Below are positions 1 through 8,066 of a stretch of 64,000 nucleotides of DNA, piece by piece. The notes beneath the pieces are model-generated. The model was not told the DNA's origin, searched no databases, and worked only from the letters and a program-made list of their open reading frames with translations. A program made the translations under genes and the position numbers. Each line of letters opens with the position of its first letter. Position 1 is the first letter of the stretch. Source of the stretch: JACJYC01 sp964558465 (GTDB lineage Bacteria > Bacteroidota > Bacteroidia > Chitinophagales > Saprospiraceae); assembly GCA_964558465.1 (NCBI GenBank), contig CAZLEF010000017.1, positions 36,560 to 100,559 of the forward strand. The letters run 5' to 3'.

Positions 1-95
1 ACGCCACGTAGATTCGGATTACGATAACTTTATTCACAGCAAAAGCCGGCGGAGCGTCGGTCGACCCTAATCCTCAATCATCTACTAATTTTAAC
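1..95. other. Non-coding leader of the first gene
   Basis: No gene is seen here. Positions 48-66 hold a GC-rich inverted segment (GGCGGAGCGTCGGTCGACC) resembling the small hairpin repeats found again at 1935-1987. It is followed by a CCTCAATC-type low-complexity stretch that runs up to the ATG at 96. This matches the leader-repeat pattern seen through the rest of the window. Confidence 0.4.
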
Positions 96-1925
96 ATGCT
101 GCACACTTTCAAAACCTCCATCCTCCTCCTGATCCTCGGCCTCGCCTGCTCCGGCAGAATGTCCCCTGCCGGTTCCGGCGCTTCCGCTCCGAAACCGGAA
201 ACCGCCTATGCCTGGTCGCAGCTTCTGGACAGCGCCCCCTGGAGTAAAAGCTACAACTTCCAGCTCTTCAGCCACCGCGATACCCTTTGGGCTTTTCACT
301 CCGAAGGCGCCTGGTTTTCGGAAGACGGAACGGAATGGACAAAATCCACCCTGCCTAACGCCATCCGGAATTATGCCTTCCTCGATTATGTCCAGTTTAA
401 TCAATCCATTCTTGGCCTTGGGCACTTTGAAGGGAATATCGAAAAATACAACTTCCAACCGGCGGTTTACCGGACTACCGACCTTAAACAATGGCAAACC
501 CTGACGGAAAACAGCAACCTGCCCCACCGCTTTTTTTACCACCCCTTCGTTTTTGACAACAAGATCTGGATCATCGGCGGAGAAGACAGCCAGACCCAAT
601 ACGCCGATATCTGGAATTCTCCCGACGGCGTCCATTGGACCCGCCGGAAGGACAACCTCCCGTTCGGCAAACGAAGCGGCAGCCAGTTCGTTTTCCTCAA
701 CGGCAAAATATTTATGCTCAACAACGACGTCTGGTCGTCAACGGATGGCCTGAACTGGGTGCTGGAAACCCCGGAGATCGTAGCCGGTGAAGGAATATTC
801 GGATACGCCGCTCTGGTATACGACGGCCAGATCTGGCTGCTGGGGTGCAACCGGAACGGGCAGTTCACCAGCCAGGTGCTCGTGAGCCCGGACGGCAAAA
901 ACTGGACGGGTAAGGACGCCCCCTGGAGCCCCCGCGGAGGCATCGCCGCCTGTGTCCACCGCGGAAAGATCTATATGACCGGCGGTAAATACGGCGGTAC
1001 ACCCGAGCACACCGAGTTTGTATATAGCAATGACCTCTGGACTTGTACAGCCGACCTCCGGTCGGTCAACAACCCCCAGCCTGAAGACCTTGCCCTTACC
1101 GCCAGCACCCCCGGCGACTCCCTGATCAAATCCCTGCTTGGCATACCCAATGAAACCCTCTGCGATTTTATCCGATGGGATCTGAGCTTAAAAACCGGGC
1201 AACAAGACGCCGGAACCTTTTCCTTAAAGATCCGTTTTGGTGTCTCACAACCCAACACCCTCGGGTTTAAAGGCGGCGGCGAATCCAGGTCGTTGCAAGG
1301 AAAATGGGAAATCCGCCCAAACCCGGATAAAAACGTCAAAGGCGCGATTTACCGGCTTGAGTGCGTGCAATGGGAATCAGCGCTTTCATTTGTCAAGATC
1401 AGCGAAAACCTTTTTCAAATCCTGACGCCGGATAATACCCTGATGGTCGGAAACGGCGGATGGAGTTATACCCTGAACCGGAAAAACCCGACCCCGGGCG
1501 ATGCGGCAGCGCTTCCGCAATTTGTCGATCCAATGGTTGTCTCAGGGAAATTCCCCGCTGAAGTGATTTATGACGGACGGACGCCCTGCCGGGAAATCGC
1601 CGAACGATATAAAGTGCCGGTAGAAGGCGATTGTATTAAACTGAAGTGGCGGCTTACCCTTTACCGGGACCCTGAGACCGGCGCCCCTGCGGGGTATTCC
1701 ATTAACCGCATCCAGTTCCAGCGGGCCGTTGGCCAGGGGAATTGGGCGATTGTCCGGGGAACCGCTGAAAGTGAAGGCGCCGTCATTTACCAGCTCGATC
1801 CTGAAAAACCGGGCCCATCGCTGGCCTTCCTTGCTGCGGATGAGAATGTTCTTTTTTTCCTGGATCAAAATAAGCAACTGCTGACCGGCAACGGAGATTT
1901 CAGTTTTACCCTCAACCGGAAATAA
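96..1925 (+). CDS. Kelch-like beta-propeller lipoprotein with duplicated C-terminal domain
   Basis: The 609-aa protein starts with a hydrophobic signal ending in LGLAC, a relaxed lipobox, so it is probably a lipoprotein. Residues about 30-325 hold propeller-type repeats: alternating SxDGxxWT-like turns (SPDGVHWT, STDGLNWV, SPDGKNWT) and kelch-like strands (KIWIIGGED, KIYMTGGK). This resembles galactose-oxidase/kelch propellers; no catalytic site can be assigned. Residues about 345-609 carry two copies of one domain. Both run W-x-I, AIYRL or VIYQL, a LxF strand, then GNG, and end in YTLNRK or FTLNRK. No named family is recognised for this duplicated domain. It is probably an envelope-attached binding protein. 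A copy of the small hairpin repeat (1051-1065) lies inside the coding region and is translated. Confidence 0.75.
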   Translation: MLHTFKTSILLLILGLACSGRMSPAGSGASAPKPETAYAWSQLLDSAPWSKSYNFQLFSHRDTLWAFHSEGAWFSEDGTEWTKSTLPNAIRNYAFLDYVQFNQSILGLGHFEGNIEKYNFQPAVYRTTDLKQWQTLTENSNLPHRFFYHPFVFDNKIWIIGGEDSQTQYADIWNSPDGVHWTRRKDNLPFGKRSGSQFVFLNGKIFMLNNDVWSSTDGLNWVLETPEIVAGEGIFGYAALVYDGQIWLLGCNRNGQFTSQVLVSPDGKNWTGKDAPWSPRGGIAACVHRGKIYMTGGKYGGTPEHTEFVYSNDLWTCTADLRSVNNPQPEDLALTASTPGDSLIKSLLGIPNETLCDFIRWDLSLKTGQQDAGTFSLKIRFGVSQPNTLGFKGGGESRSLQGKWEIRPNPDKNVKGAIYRLECVQWESALSFVKISENLFQILTPDNTLMVGNGGWSYTLNRKNPTPGDAAALPQFVDPMVVSGKFPAEVIYDGRTPCREIAERYKVPVEGDCIKLKWRLTLYRDPETGAPAGYSINRIQFQRAVGQGNWAIVRGTAESEGAVIYQLDPEKPGPSLAFLAADENVLFFLDQNKQLLTGNGDFSFTLNRK

Positions 1926-1934
1926 CCAATCGTA

Positions 1935-1987
1935 CCGTCGACCTCCGGTCGGCGGAAAAACCATATCCTCAACCTCCGGGTCGGCGG
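1935..1987. repeat. Two copies of a CGACCTCCGGTCGGCGG hairpin repeat
   Basis: GTCGACCTCCGGTCGGCGG at about 1937-1955 and a near copy AACCTCCGGGTCGGCGG at about 1971-1987. Each contains the short palindrome CGACCTCCGGTCG or a variant. A third copy is inside the preceding gene at 1051-1065. The repeat lies in the leader of the 2048 gene. Confidence 0.6.
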
Positions 1988-2047
1988 ATATCTGCTCAAC
2001 AACCCCAATACAACCAAAATCTCCTAAATGCTAAATACAACCAAATC

Positions 2048-2728
2048 ATGAACCGACTGTCAAAATCCGCCATCCTCTTGCTCATGCTGCCCGCCTTCAC
2101 CCATTGCAGCGGGCAGGCCGACGCCGTCAAACCGGCTGCCAAAACCGAAAAACCCGCCCCGCAAAAGCATGTCGGCGGCTATTGCGAAGGCTGCGAACTC
2201 ATGTACGTGGGCATGCCGAAAACCATCAGTTCCGCGGATACGACCGCCGGATGGTACGAGGCGGGGCAAAAACTCCTGATCCGGGGGACGATCTACCAAC
2301 CCGACGGGAAAACCCCGGCCCCCGACGTGATCCTTTATTACTACCATACCGACAACAGCGGGTACTACTCGCCGGCGCCAGGAATGGATAAAAAAGCCGA
2401 ACGGCACGGCCATCTCCGCGGCTGGGTAAAATCAGACCGGAACGGAAAGTACGCCATCTACACCCTCCGGCCCGCGCCGTACCCCAAAGCCCGCATCCCG
2501 TCCCATATACACCCCACCGTCAAAGAGCCCAACATCGGTAACGAATATTATATCGATGAATGGGTGTTTGACGATGACCCGTTTTTGACCGCTGCCGAAC
2601 GCCGGAAACTGCCCAACCGCGGCGGAAGCGGCATTTTATCAGTGACCACCCAAGGCGACCTCCAGGTGGCTGAACACAACATCATACTGGGGTTGAATAT
2701 TCCGGATTATCCGGCCACAAAAAACTGA
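2048..2728 (+). CDS. Intradiol ring-cleavage dioxygenase-like lipoprotein
   Basis: The 226-aa protein has a signal with a possible lipobox (FTHC). From about residue 60 it has the beta-sandwich core of the protocatechuate 3,4-dioxygenase/catechol 1,2-dioxygenase family: GQKLLIRGTIYQPDG, a DVILYYYHTDNSGYYS segment, RGWVKSDRNGKYAIYTLRP, and the HIH segment (PSHIHPTVKE). In true members two Tyr and two His bind non-haem Fe(III). The HIH pair and a preceding Tyr (YAIYT) are visible; the first ligand Tyr is less certain. Exported intradiol-like proteins are common in Bacteroidota and their substrates are mostly unknown. Aromatic ring cleavage is therefore possible but not shown. Confidence 0.8.
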   Translation: MNRLSKSAILLLMLPAFTHCSGQADAVKPAAKTEKPAPQKHVGGYCEGCELMYVGMPKTISSADTTAGWYEAGQKLLIRGTIYQPDGKTPAPDVILYYYHTDNSGYYSPAPGMDKKAERHGHLRGWVKSDRNGKYAIYTLRPAPYPKARIPSHIHPTVKEPNIGNEYYIDEWVFDDDPFLTAAERRKLPNRGGSGILSVTTQGDLQVAEHNIILGLNIPDYPATKN

Positions 2729-2809
2729 CAACCACGGCGGAAGCTGACTATTTACCCTTTAAAATATTTGTTTTTCATCTGCAACCTGAGTAATTTGCAG
2801 AAGGTTCTG

Positions 2810-2835
2810 CGCCGGAACGTCAAGCCGTTCCGGCG
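2810..2835. terminator. Perfect 10-bp hairpin between dioxygenase-like gene and rsgA
   Basis: CGCCGGAACG (2810-2819), a 6-nt loop, then CGTTCCGGCG (2826-2835). The following bases (TACCTTTATTTG) are only moderately T-rich. It could be a weak terminator for the upstream gene or a structure in the rsgA leader. Confidence 0.45.
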
Positions 2836-2885
2836 TACCTTTATTTGTATCCGCCATACGCGCCCTGGTTGAAGCTTTCAAAGCG

Positions 2886-3959
2886 ATGCAGATGACCAAA
2901 GAAGATCTGGGGTACGACCCCGCCATCCTCCGGTATTTTGAATCCGTGAACCTGGGCGGCGCCGAAATCGGCCGCGTCATTCAGGAGCATAAGGAACGGT
3001 ACGTTGTCCTAACAGAAACCGGAGAATACGACGCCGAAGTGACCGGCAACCTGAGGTATTCTGCTGCCTCCCGCGCTGATTTTCCAGCCGTCGGCGACTG
3101 GGTTGCCCTTTCCGTTTATGATCAGAACGCAGCTTTGATTCTCCATCTCTATCCCCGCAAAACCGCGCTCGAACGCCAGGCCGTGGGCAAACACGGCGAA
3201 AAACAGATCATCGCCGCCAACGTCGATTGCGCCCTGATCCTCCAGGCCGTCCAGCAGGATTTTAACCTCAATCGCCTCGAAAGATACTTCGCCATTTGCC
3301 GCGCCGGCCGCATCGACCCTGTGGTGGTGATGACCAAATCGGACCTGATCGATGCAGAAACCGCCGGCCAGATGGCAGATAGTTTGCAAAAACGGCTAAA
3401 AAAAATCCCTTTTCTATTTCTGAGTAACGAAACCCTGCAGGGGTACGACCAGTTCCGATCCCTGTTGAAAAAGGGAAAAACATATTGCATATTGGGGTCT
3501 TCCGGCGTCGGCAAATCAACCCTGATCAACAACCTCACCGGCGAACAGACCCTCAAAACCGCCGGAATCAGCGCCAGCACAGGCAAAGGCCGCCATACCA
3601 CCAGTCATCGCGAGTTGTTTGTCCTTGCAACCGGCGGCATCCTCATCGACACCCCCGGTATGCGCGAAATCGGTATAGCCGGCGATGAAAGCAGTATCGA
3701 CGCTACTTTTGATACCATCGCCGACCTGGTTGGCCGGTGCAAATTTTCCGACTGCACCCATACCGTTGAGGAAGGATGCGCGGTGCTGGAGGCCATCGAA
3801 AACGGAGAGCTGGACCCCGCCGCTCTCGAAAACTACCTGAAAATGAAAAGGGAACAGGAGCGTTTCCAGATTTCCATCAGAGAAAAAAGGGAAAAGGATA
3901 AAAAAATGGGGAAATTGTACAAACGGATCATAGAAGATAAACGGAAAAACAAGTTTTAA
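2886..3959 (+). CDS. rsgA: Ribosome small subunit-dependent GTPase A
   Basis: The 357-aa length fits RsgA, a circularly permuted GTPase that acts in late 30S subunit maturation. An N-terminal OB fold (about 25-110, with AVGDWVAL) is followed by the permuted G domain. G4 is TKSD (about 149), G1 is GSSGVGKST (about 204) and G3 is DTPGM (about 258). The G2 region has the TGKGRHTT signature typical of RsgA. A C-terminal zinc knuckle follows (CKFSDCTH and a later EGC, about 284-300), then a basic tail. Met1 and Met3 are both possible starts. It sits 4 nt before the chromate-response gene, so it may be co-transcribed with that module, although its function is housekeeping. Confidence 0.95.
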   Translation: MQMTKEDLGYDPAILRYFESVNLGGAEIGRVIQEHKERYVVLTETGEYDAEVTGNLRYSAASRADFPAVGDWVALSVYDQNAALILHLYPRKTALERQAVGKHGEKQIIAANVDCALILQAVQQDFNLNRLERYFAICRAGRIDPVVVMTKSDLIDAETAGQMADSLQKRLKKIPFLFLSNETLQGYDQFRSLLKKGKTYCILGSSGVGKSTLINNLTGEQTLKTAGISASTGKGRHTTSHRELFVLATGGILIDTPGMREIGIAGDESSIDATFDTIADLVGRCKFSDCTHTVEEGCAVLEAIENGELDPAALENYLKMKREQERFQISIREKREKDKKMGKLYKRIIEDKRKNKF

Positions 3960-3963
3960 CCCT

Positions 3964-4800
3964 ATGAAATGGATCACCCGCGAACGCCCGAAGATCGACC
4001 GCATCGCCTGCCCGTGGCTCATCAGGCGTTTCATCGACCGGGAGGCGGAGATCATTTACGCCCCCTTCGACCAGGTCAGACCATTGGCGGCAGCGCTGGA
4101 CGCTATTCCTTTTGATGTCCCGGAGGTTGAATTTACCCATTACGGTGATGAATGCACCTTCGATTATTTTATCAAAAAATACCAACTCAACGACCCCGCA
4201 TTAAAAACCCTGGCCGCCATTGTCCGGGGCGCCGATACCGAAAGGCACGACATTGCCAGCCAGGCTTCGGGGTTGTGGGCCATATCCGCCGGGTTGGCTT
4301 TCCTGCATAAAAACGACAAGGAGTTGCTTGAAAAAGGGATGATGATCTACGACGCGATGTACGCCTGGGCCAAATACCTTCAGCAGGAAAGACATACCCA
4401 AAACCCGGTGGAAAACCTGTTGCTCGATGTGTACAAAAAATTCCTGCAACAAGGATCCGGTTCAAAAAAGACGCCCCAATGGGTGCGGGAATTAAAACAG
4501 ATCATCCAGGACCAGATCGACACCCAATTCAGCCTGAAAGAAATTTCCCAAATGCTGGATGTTCATCCAGCCTACCTTTCACGCGAATTTTCCAAATACT
4601 TTGATAACCTTTCCTTTGGCGATTATATGCGAAAGGTCAGGGTCGAAAAGGCGATCGAACTGATGCGGGAAACCCCTTATTCGCTGACCGAAATCGCTTA
4701 TCTTACCGGTTTTTCCGACCAGAGCCATTTCACCCGCGTTTTCAAAAAACATACGGGCAAAAATCCCTCCGCCTTTAAAAAAAGTTTGCCTGAAAAGTAA
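3964..4800 (+). CDS. ChrB-domain protein fused to an AraC-type DNA-binding domain
   Basis: The 278-aa protein has two parts. Residues 1-148 are a ChrB C-terminal-type chromate-resistance domain, with WITRERPKIDRIACPWLI, an ECTFDYF segment, IVRGADTERH and SGLWAISAGL. Residues about 170-275 are an AraC/XylS double helix-turn-helix, with FSLKEISQMLDVHPAYLSR and LTEIAYLTGFSDQSHFTRVF. In known chromate operons ChrB is a chromate-responsive regulator. Here the sensor-like part appears to be joined directly to a DNA-binding module, which suggests a one-component regulator of the downstream genes. Its first 20 residues are the same as those of the stand-alone paralogue at 5904, and the DNA there is nearly identical too. 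It follows rsgA by 4 nt. A palindrome that could be its target lies at 4833-4846. Confidence 0.85.
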   Translation: MKWITRERPKIDRIACPWLIRRFIDREAEIIYAPFDQVRPLAAALDAIPFDVPEVEFTHYGDECTFDYFIKKYQLNDPALKTLAAIVRGADTERHDIASQASGLWAISAGLAFLHKNDKELLEKGMMIYDAMYAWAKYLQQERHTQNPVENLLLDVYKKFLQQGSGSKKTPQWVRELKQIIQDQIDTQFSLKEISQMLDVHPAYLSREFSKYFDNLSFGDYMRKVRVEKAIELMRETPYSLTEIAYLTGFSDQSHFTRVFKKHTGKNPSAFKKSLPEK

Positions 4801-4832
4801 AACCCGTACAAAAGGTAAATATCGTTCTATTC

Positions 4833-4846
4833 CGGAAGGCCTTCCG
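4833..4846. promoter_or_regulatory. Candidate operator palindrome and -7 box before the cyclodeaminase gene
   Basis: CGGAAGGCCTTCCG is a perfect 14-bp palindrome. It ends 5 nt before TAACTTCG (4852-4859), one mismatch from the Bacteroidota -7 consensus TAnnTTTG, and lies about 30 nt before the ATG at 4877. This position suits an operator. Binding by the ChrB-AraC fusion encoded just upstream is inference, and AraC proteins usually prefer direct repeats. Confidence 0.35.
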
Positions 4847-4876
4847 ACCCCTAACTTCGTCTGAAAAATTCCAGGC

Positions 4877-5872
4877 ATGATTTCAACGGATACTTTATTG
4901 CTGACACTCGCCGATGTGAAAAGGCTGCTTCCGCTTGAAGCGTGTATCCGGGAGGTGGAAGAGGCATTCAGGCTGTACGCGACGGGGAAAATACCCTCGC
5001 CAGGGGTGCTTGGGCTCCATGTCCCCGGGGGCGTATTTCATATCAAAACCTGCGTCCAAAATTCAGACGAACCTTTTTTTGTGGCAAAAACGAATGCCAA
5101 TTTTCCGGGTAATCCCGGGCGGACCGGTTTGCCGGCCATTCAAGGTATCCTTTCCCTCAGCAATGCCGAAAACGGGCGTTTGCTGGCGCTTATGGACGCT
5201 ATTGAAATTACCATTTTAAGAACCGGCGCCGCTACGGCGGTCGCTGCAAAATACCTTGCCCGCCCGGATGCCCGGATCGCCTCCATCATTGGTTGCGGCA
5301 ACCAGGGGAGGGTTTCGCTCAGAGCGCTCATGAAGGTCCGTCCACTCGAAAAAGTCTTCGTTTTTGATATTGACGAAACCCGGGCGAAAAAGTTTGCCGC
5401 CGGGTTAAGCCGGGAATTGCAGGTTACGGTACTAACGGTCAAAGATATCGGGGAAGCCGTCCGGCAAAGCCGGATTTGTATTACCTGTACGCCGTCCAAC
5501 CAACCGTTCCTGGGACCCGAACATGTCATGCCGGGGATTTTTATAGCCGCTGTCGGCGCCGATAATGAGCGCAAACAAGAAATTGAACCCGCCCTGCTCG
5601 CCAATAGTAAAGTAGTAGTGGATATCCTGGACCAATGCGCTGTGATGGGCGAACTGCACCATGCACTGGAAATTGGGTATATGAAAAAATCTGACGTCCA
5701 TGCCGAACTGGGGCAGGTGATTGCCGGACAAAAAACCGGCAGAACCTCGGAAGACGAAATCATCATTTTTGACAGCACAGGAACGGCGCTCCAGGATGTC
5801 GCCGCGGCTGCCTTTGTCTATAATAGAGCCGTTGAAGCGGACGCAGGATTGAAATTGGATTTTTCAAAATAA
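4877..5872 (+). CDS. Ornithine cyclodeaminase / mu-crystallin family protein
   Basis: The 331-aa length is usual for this family of NAD(P)-dependent enzymes, which includes ornithine cyclodeaminase, alanine dehydrogenase of archaeal type and ketimine reductases. Visible features are the N-terminal substrate half (GGVFHIKT, VAKTNANFPGN, GLPAIQG), the helix LRTGAATAVAAKYLA and the Rossmann motif IIGCGNQG (about 138-145). FDSTGTALQD near the C-terminus is another family hallmark. The exact substrate cannot be read. The gene lies between two ChrB-type genes, an unusual setting: either it shares the operon by chance or it serves a redox or metabolic role in the response. It is probably driven from a promoter near 4852. 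Confidence 0.88.
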   Translation: MISTDTLLLTLADVKRLLPLEACIREVEEAFRLYATGKIPSPGVLGLHVPGGVFHIKTCVQNSDEPFFVAKTNANFPGNPGRTGLPAIQGILSLSNAENGRLLALMDAIEITILRTGAATAVAAKYLARPDARIASIIGCGNQGRVSLRALMKVRPLEKVFVFDIDETRAKKFAAGLSRELQVTVLTVKDIGEAVRQSRICITCTPSNQPFLGPEHVMPGIFIAAVGADNERKQEIEPALLANSKVVVDILDQCAVMGELHHALEIGYMKKSDVHAELGQVIAGQKTGRTSEDEIIIFDSTGTALQDVAAAAFVYNRAVEADAGLKLDFSK

Positions 5873-5903
5873 TGATATTAATTTCATCACTAACCTGTCT
5901 TTT

Positions 5904-6356
5904 ATGAAATGGATCACCCGCGAACGCCCAAAGATCGACCGAATCGCCTGCCCCTGGCTCATTAAAAATTTTGTCGATCCGGATGCTGAATTTATTTACG
6001 TGCCCAGGGATCAGGTTTTTGCCAAAGCCCGGGAACTGGGCGCTATTGCCTACGACCTCCCGGGCGCCGAATATACCCACGAGGCGGAACAGTGTACTTT
6101 TGACGATATTGTCAAAAAACACGATATTACCGACCCGGCGGTCCGGCAGATTGCCCGGATCGTCCGTGGCGCCGATACCGACCAGTTTGACCTGGCGCCC
6201 CAGGCGGCTGGTTTATGGGCCATTTCCGCAGGATTATCCTATAATTTCAGGGATGACCATGAGCAACTGGCCGTCGGCATGAAGATCTACGATGCGCTGT
6301 ACAGTTGGGCCAAATACGTGTCGGACGAACGGCATACCTGGAACCCTAACCTGTGA
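5904..6356 (+). CDS. Stand-alone ChrB-type chromate-resistance domain protein
   Basis: The 150-aa protein consists only of the ChrB C-terminal-type domain: WITRERPKIDRIACPWLIK, QCTFDDIVKK, IVRGADTDQFD, AGLWAISAGL and a C-terminal DERHTWNP. It is a paralogue of the N-terminal half of the 3964 gene and ends exactly where that protein's AraC extension begins. The first 50 or so nucleotides of the two genes are almost identical, pointing to duplication or gene conversion. It lies 31 nt after the cyclodeaminase gene and about 150 nt before chrA. The role is probably in chromate response or resistance. It has no DNA-binding part, so it may act as a sensor or an enzyme. Confidence 0.85.
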   Translation: MKWITRERPKIDRIACPWLIKNFVDPDAEFIYVPRDQVFAKARELGAIAYDLPGAEYTHEAEQCTFDDIVKKHDITDPAVRQIARIVRGADTDQFDLAPQAAGLWAISAGLSYNFRDDHEQLAVGMKIYDALYSWAKYVSDERHTWNPNL

Positions 6357-6507
6357 ACTGGCCGACCGCCCAAGGTCTGCGCGCGTCTGGCCGTATCCCG
6401 GTATTTTTGCCGCTTTAGCGCATTGGCGGCCGGCCGGCAGTCTATGAACAAGGATGTCACGCCCTGGCGCAATAATTGCGTCAGCTGGCTGGATCGAAAT
6501 CGAAAAC

Positions 6508-7713
6508 ATGGAAACCATTGAACCGGAGCGAATAATCCGTCAGACCAAAACGCAGATCTTTTTTCGCTTTTTAAAGTTCGGCTTCCTGGCCTGGGGTGGC
6601 CCCTTCGCCCAGATCGCCATGATCAAACGCGAACTGGTGGACGAGGAGCAGTGGGTAACGCCCGAAAAATTCAACCGCGCCCTGGCCGTTTACCAGGCGC
6701 TTCCCGGCCCGGAAGCCCACGAGTTATGCGTTTATTTTGGCATGATCGCCGGTGGGCGTTGGGGCGGTTTTTTAGCAGGCCTGGGGTTTATGCTCCCGGG
6801 TTTTGTCCTGATGTTGCTCTTAACAGGGTTTTACCTCGAATTCGGCATCCATTCCGCCCTTTTCCTGGCTGCGTTTGCAGGCATTCAGGCAGCAGTTATT
6901 GCCCTGATCGTTTCGGCGGTACACCGCATCGGGCAACACGCCCTGGCGAATCACCGGCTTTGGATCATAGCCGGTATTTCGGCCATTGCCACATTTTTCG
7001 GCGCCCATTTTCTGCAGGTTCTGATGGCGGCAGGAATGGCATACATTTTCTGGATGCGCAATCACCTGTTCCTTGCAGCAATGGTTGAATTTGCCCTGCT
7101 TCTTTACACGTTTTATGCCTTTACACCGGAAATTCTCCAACCGGCAGCCGACTACGCATCCGCATCCGGTTTTCAGCAGGGCGCCCCGCTTCAGATTTTT
7201 CTGACCGGATTAAAAGGCGGCCTGCTCACCTTTGGCGGGGCCTATACCGCGATTCCGTTTATTCAACAGGATGCAGTATTCCAGAACGCCTGGATGACCA
7301 ACCAGCAATTTCTGGACGGGATCGCCCTGTCGGGCATTTTACCCGCGCCCCTCGTCATCTTCACCACATTCGTCGGCTATTTCGGCGGCGGCTGGCCGGG
7401 CGCGCTCCTGATTACCGCCGGCATTTTCCTGCCCGCCTTTTCCTTTACACTCATCGGACACCAGTTCATGGAACGGATCATCGCCAATCCGGCGCTCCAC
7501 CATTTCCTCGACGGCGTCACCGCCGGCGTGATCGGCCTCATCGCCGTCACGGCCCTCCAGCTTTTCAGGACCACTATCGACGATGGGCTTTCCCTGCTGA
7601 TTTTTGGGGCTTCTATATTTGCCCTTCACTGGTTTAAAAACCCATTTACGGTCATTTTTGTCATTGCCGGGGCTGGCGTTCTGGGGTTACTTTGGGTTCA
7701 GGTTTTTCAATAG
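6508..7713 (+). CDS. chrA: Chromate efflux transporter ChrA (two CHR domains)
   Basis: About 401 aa from ATG 6508; an in-frame ATG at 6454 would add 18 residues of poor character. It belongs to the long-chain CHR family with two homologous halves. The first half has FLKFGFLAWGGPFAQIAMI and ALPGPEAHELCVYFG; the second has FLTGLKGGLLTFGGAYTAI and ILPAPLVIFTTFVGYFGGG. About 10-12 hydrophobic segments are visible, so it is an inner-membrane protein. Family members export chromate driven by the membrane potential. It is the last gene of the ChrB-AraC, cyclodeaminase, ChrB run and is the likely effector of that module. No clear terminator was found in the 110 nt after it. Confidence 0.92.
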   Translation: METIEPERIIRQTKTQIFFRFLKFGFLAWGGPFAQIAMIKRELVDEEQWVTPEKFNRALAVYQALPGPEAHELCVYFGMIAGGRWGGFLAGLGFMLPGFVLMLLLTGFYLEFGIHSALFLAAFAGIQAAVIALIVSAVHRIGQHALANHRLWIIAGISAIATFFGAHFLQVLMAAGMAYIFWMRNHLFLAAMVEFALLLYTFYAFTPEILQPAADYASASGFQQGAPLQIFLTGLKGGLLTFGGAYTAIPFIQQDAVFQNAWMTNQQFLDGIALSGILPAPLVIFTTFVGYFGGGWPGALLITAGIFLPAFSFTLIGHQFMERIIANPALHHFLDGVTAGVIGLIAVTALQLFRTTIDDGLSLLIFGASIFALHWFKNPFTVIFVIAGAGVLGLLWVQVFQ

Positions 7714-7849
7714 ATCATTCTGCCTTGCACCTGATAATGAGATCTAAACCTGTTTAGCCACCCTCCATACCAAAATCCCCACCATTCACCCCATTCTTTT
7801 TTTCACCCGCATAAATCACCCTATTCTTGCACCAACAACCCCTCCAAAG

Positions 7850-8066
7850 GTTCATGGAACTCCTACGGAGAGTCCTACGGACAAACAACCCCAAACCCTT
7901 GAATGAGGAATCGAGGAATCGAGAACTCCAAACAATCCCAAACCACTCCAAACCATTCCAAACCCTCCTACGCCAAAGGCTCCGGCGGGCAAAGCAACCC
8001 CAAACCCTCCTGCGCCAAAGGCTCCGGCGGGCAAAGCAACCCCAAACAACTCCAAACCATCCAACC
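7850..8066. repeat. Composite low-complexity leader repeat with a 42-bp tandem duplication
   Basis: CCTCCAAAGG and AGTCCTACGGAC palindromic modules (7852-7891) are followed by GAGGAATC units and then CCCAAACC/ACTCCAAACC units. A 42-bp block with CGCCAAAGGCTCCGGCGGGC is tandemly duplicated at 7963-8004 and 8005-8046 with one difference. The element ends directly at the ATG at 8067. The frame stays open upstream to 7827, but the translation is only repeat. Confidence 0.8.

Noticed and set aside
2886..3959. TKSD instead of NKxD in the GTPase as a sign of a defective enzyme
   Set aside because: RsgA proteins commonly have a Thr at this place; the other motifs are intact.
7827..8066. N-terminal extension of the ABC ATPase
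   Set aside because: The translated sequence is only repeat (a 14-residue block occurs twice), and MSLTISQLKKKY at 8067 is a normal start.
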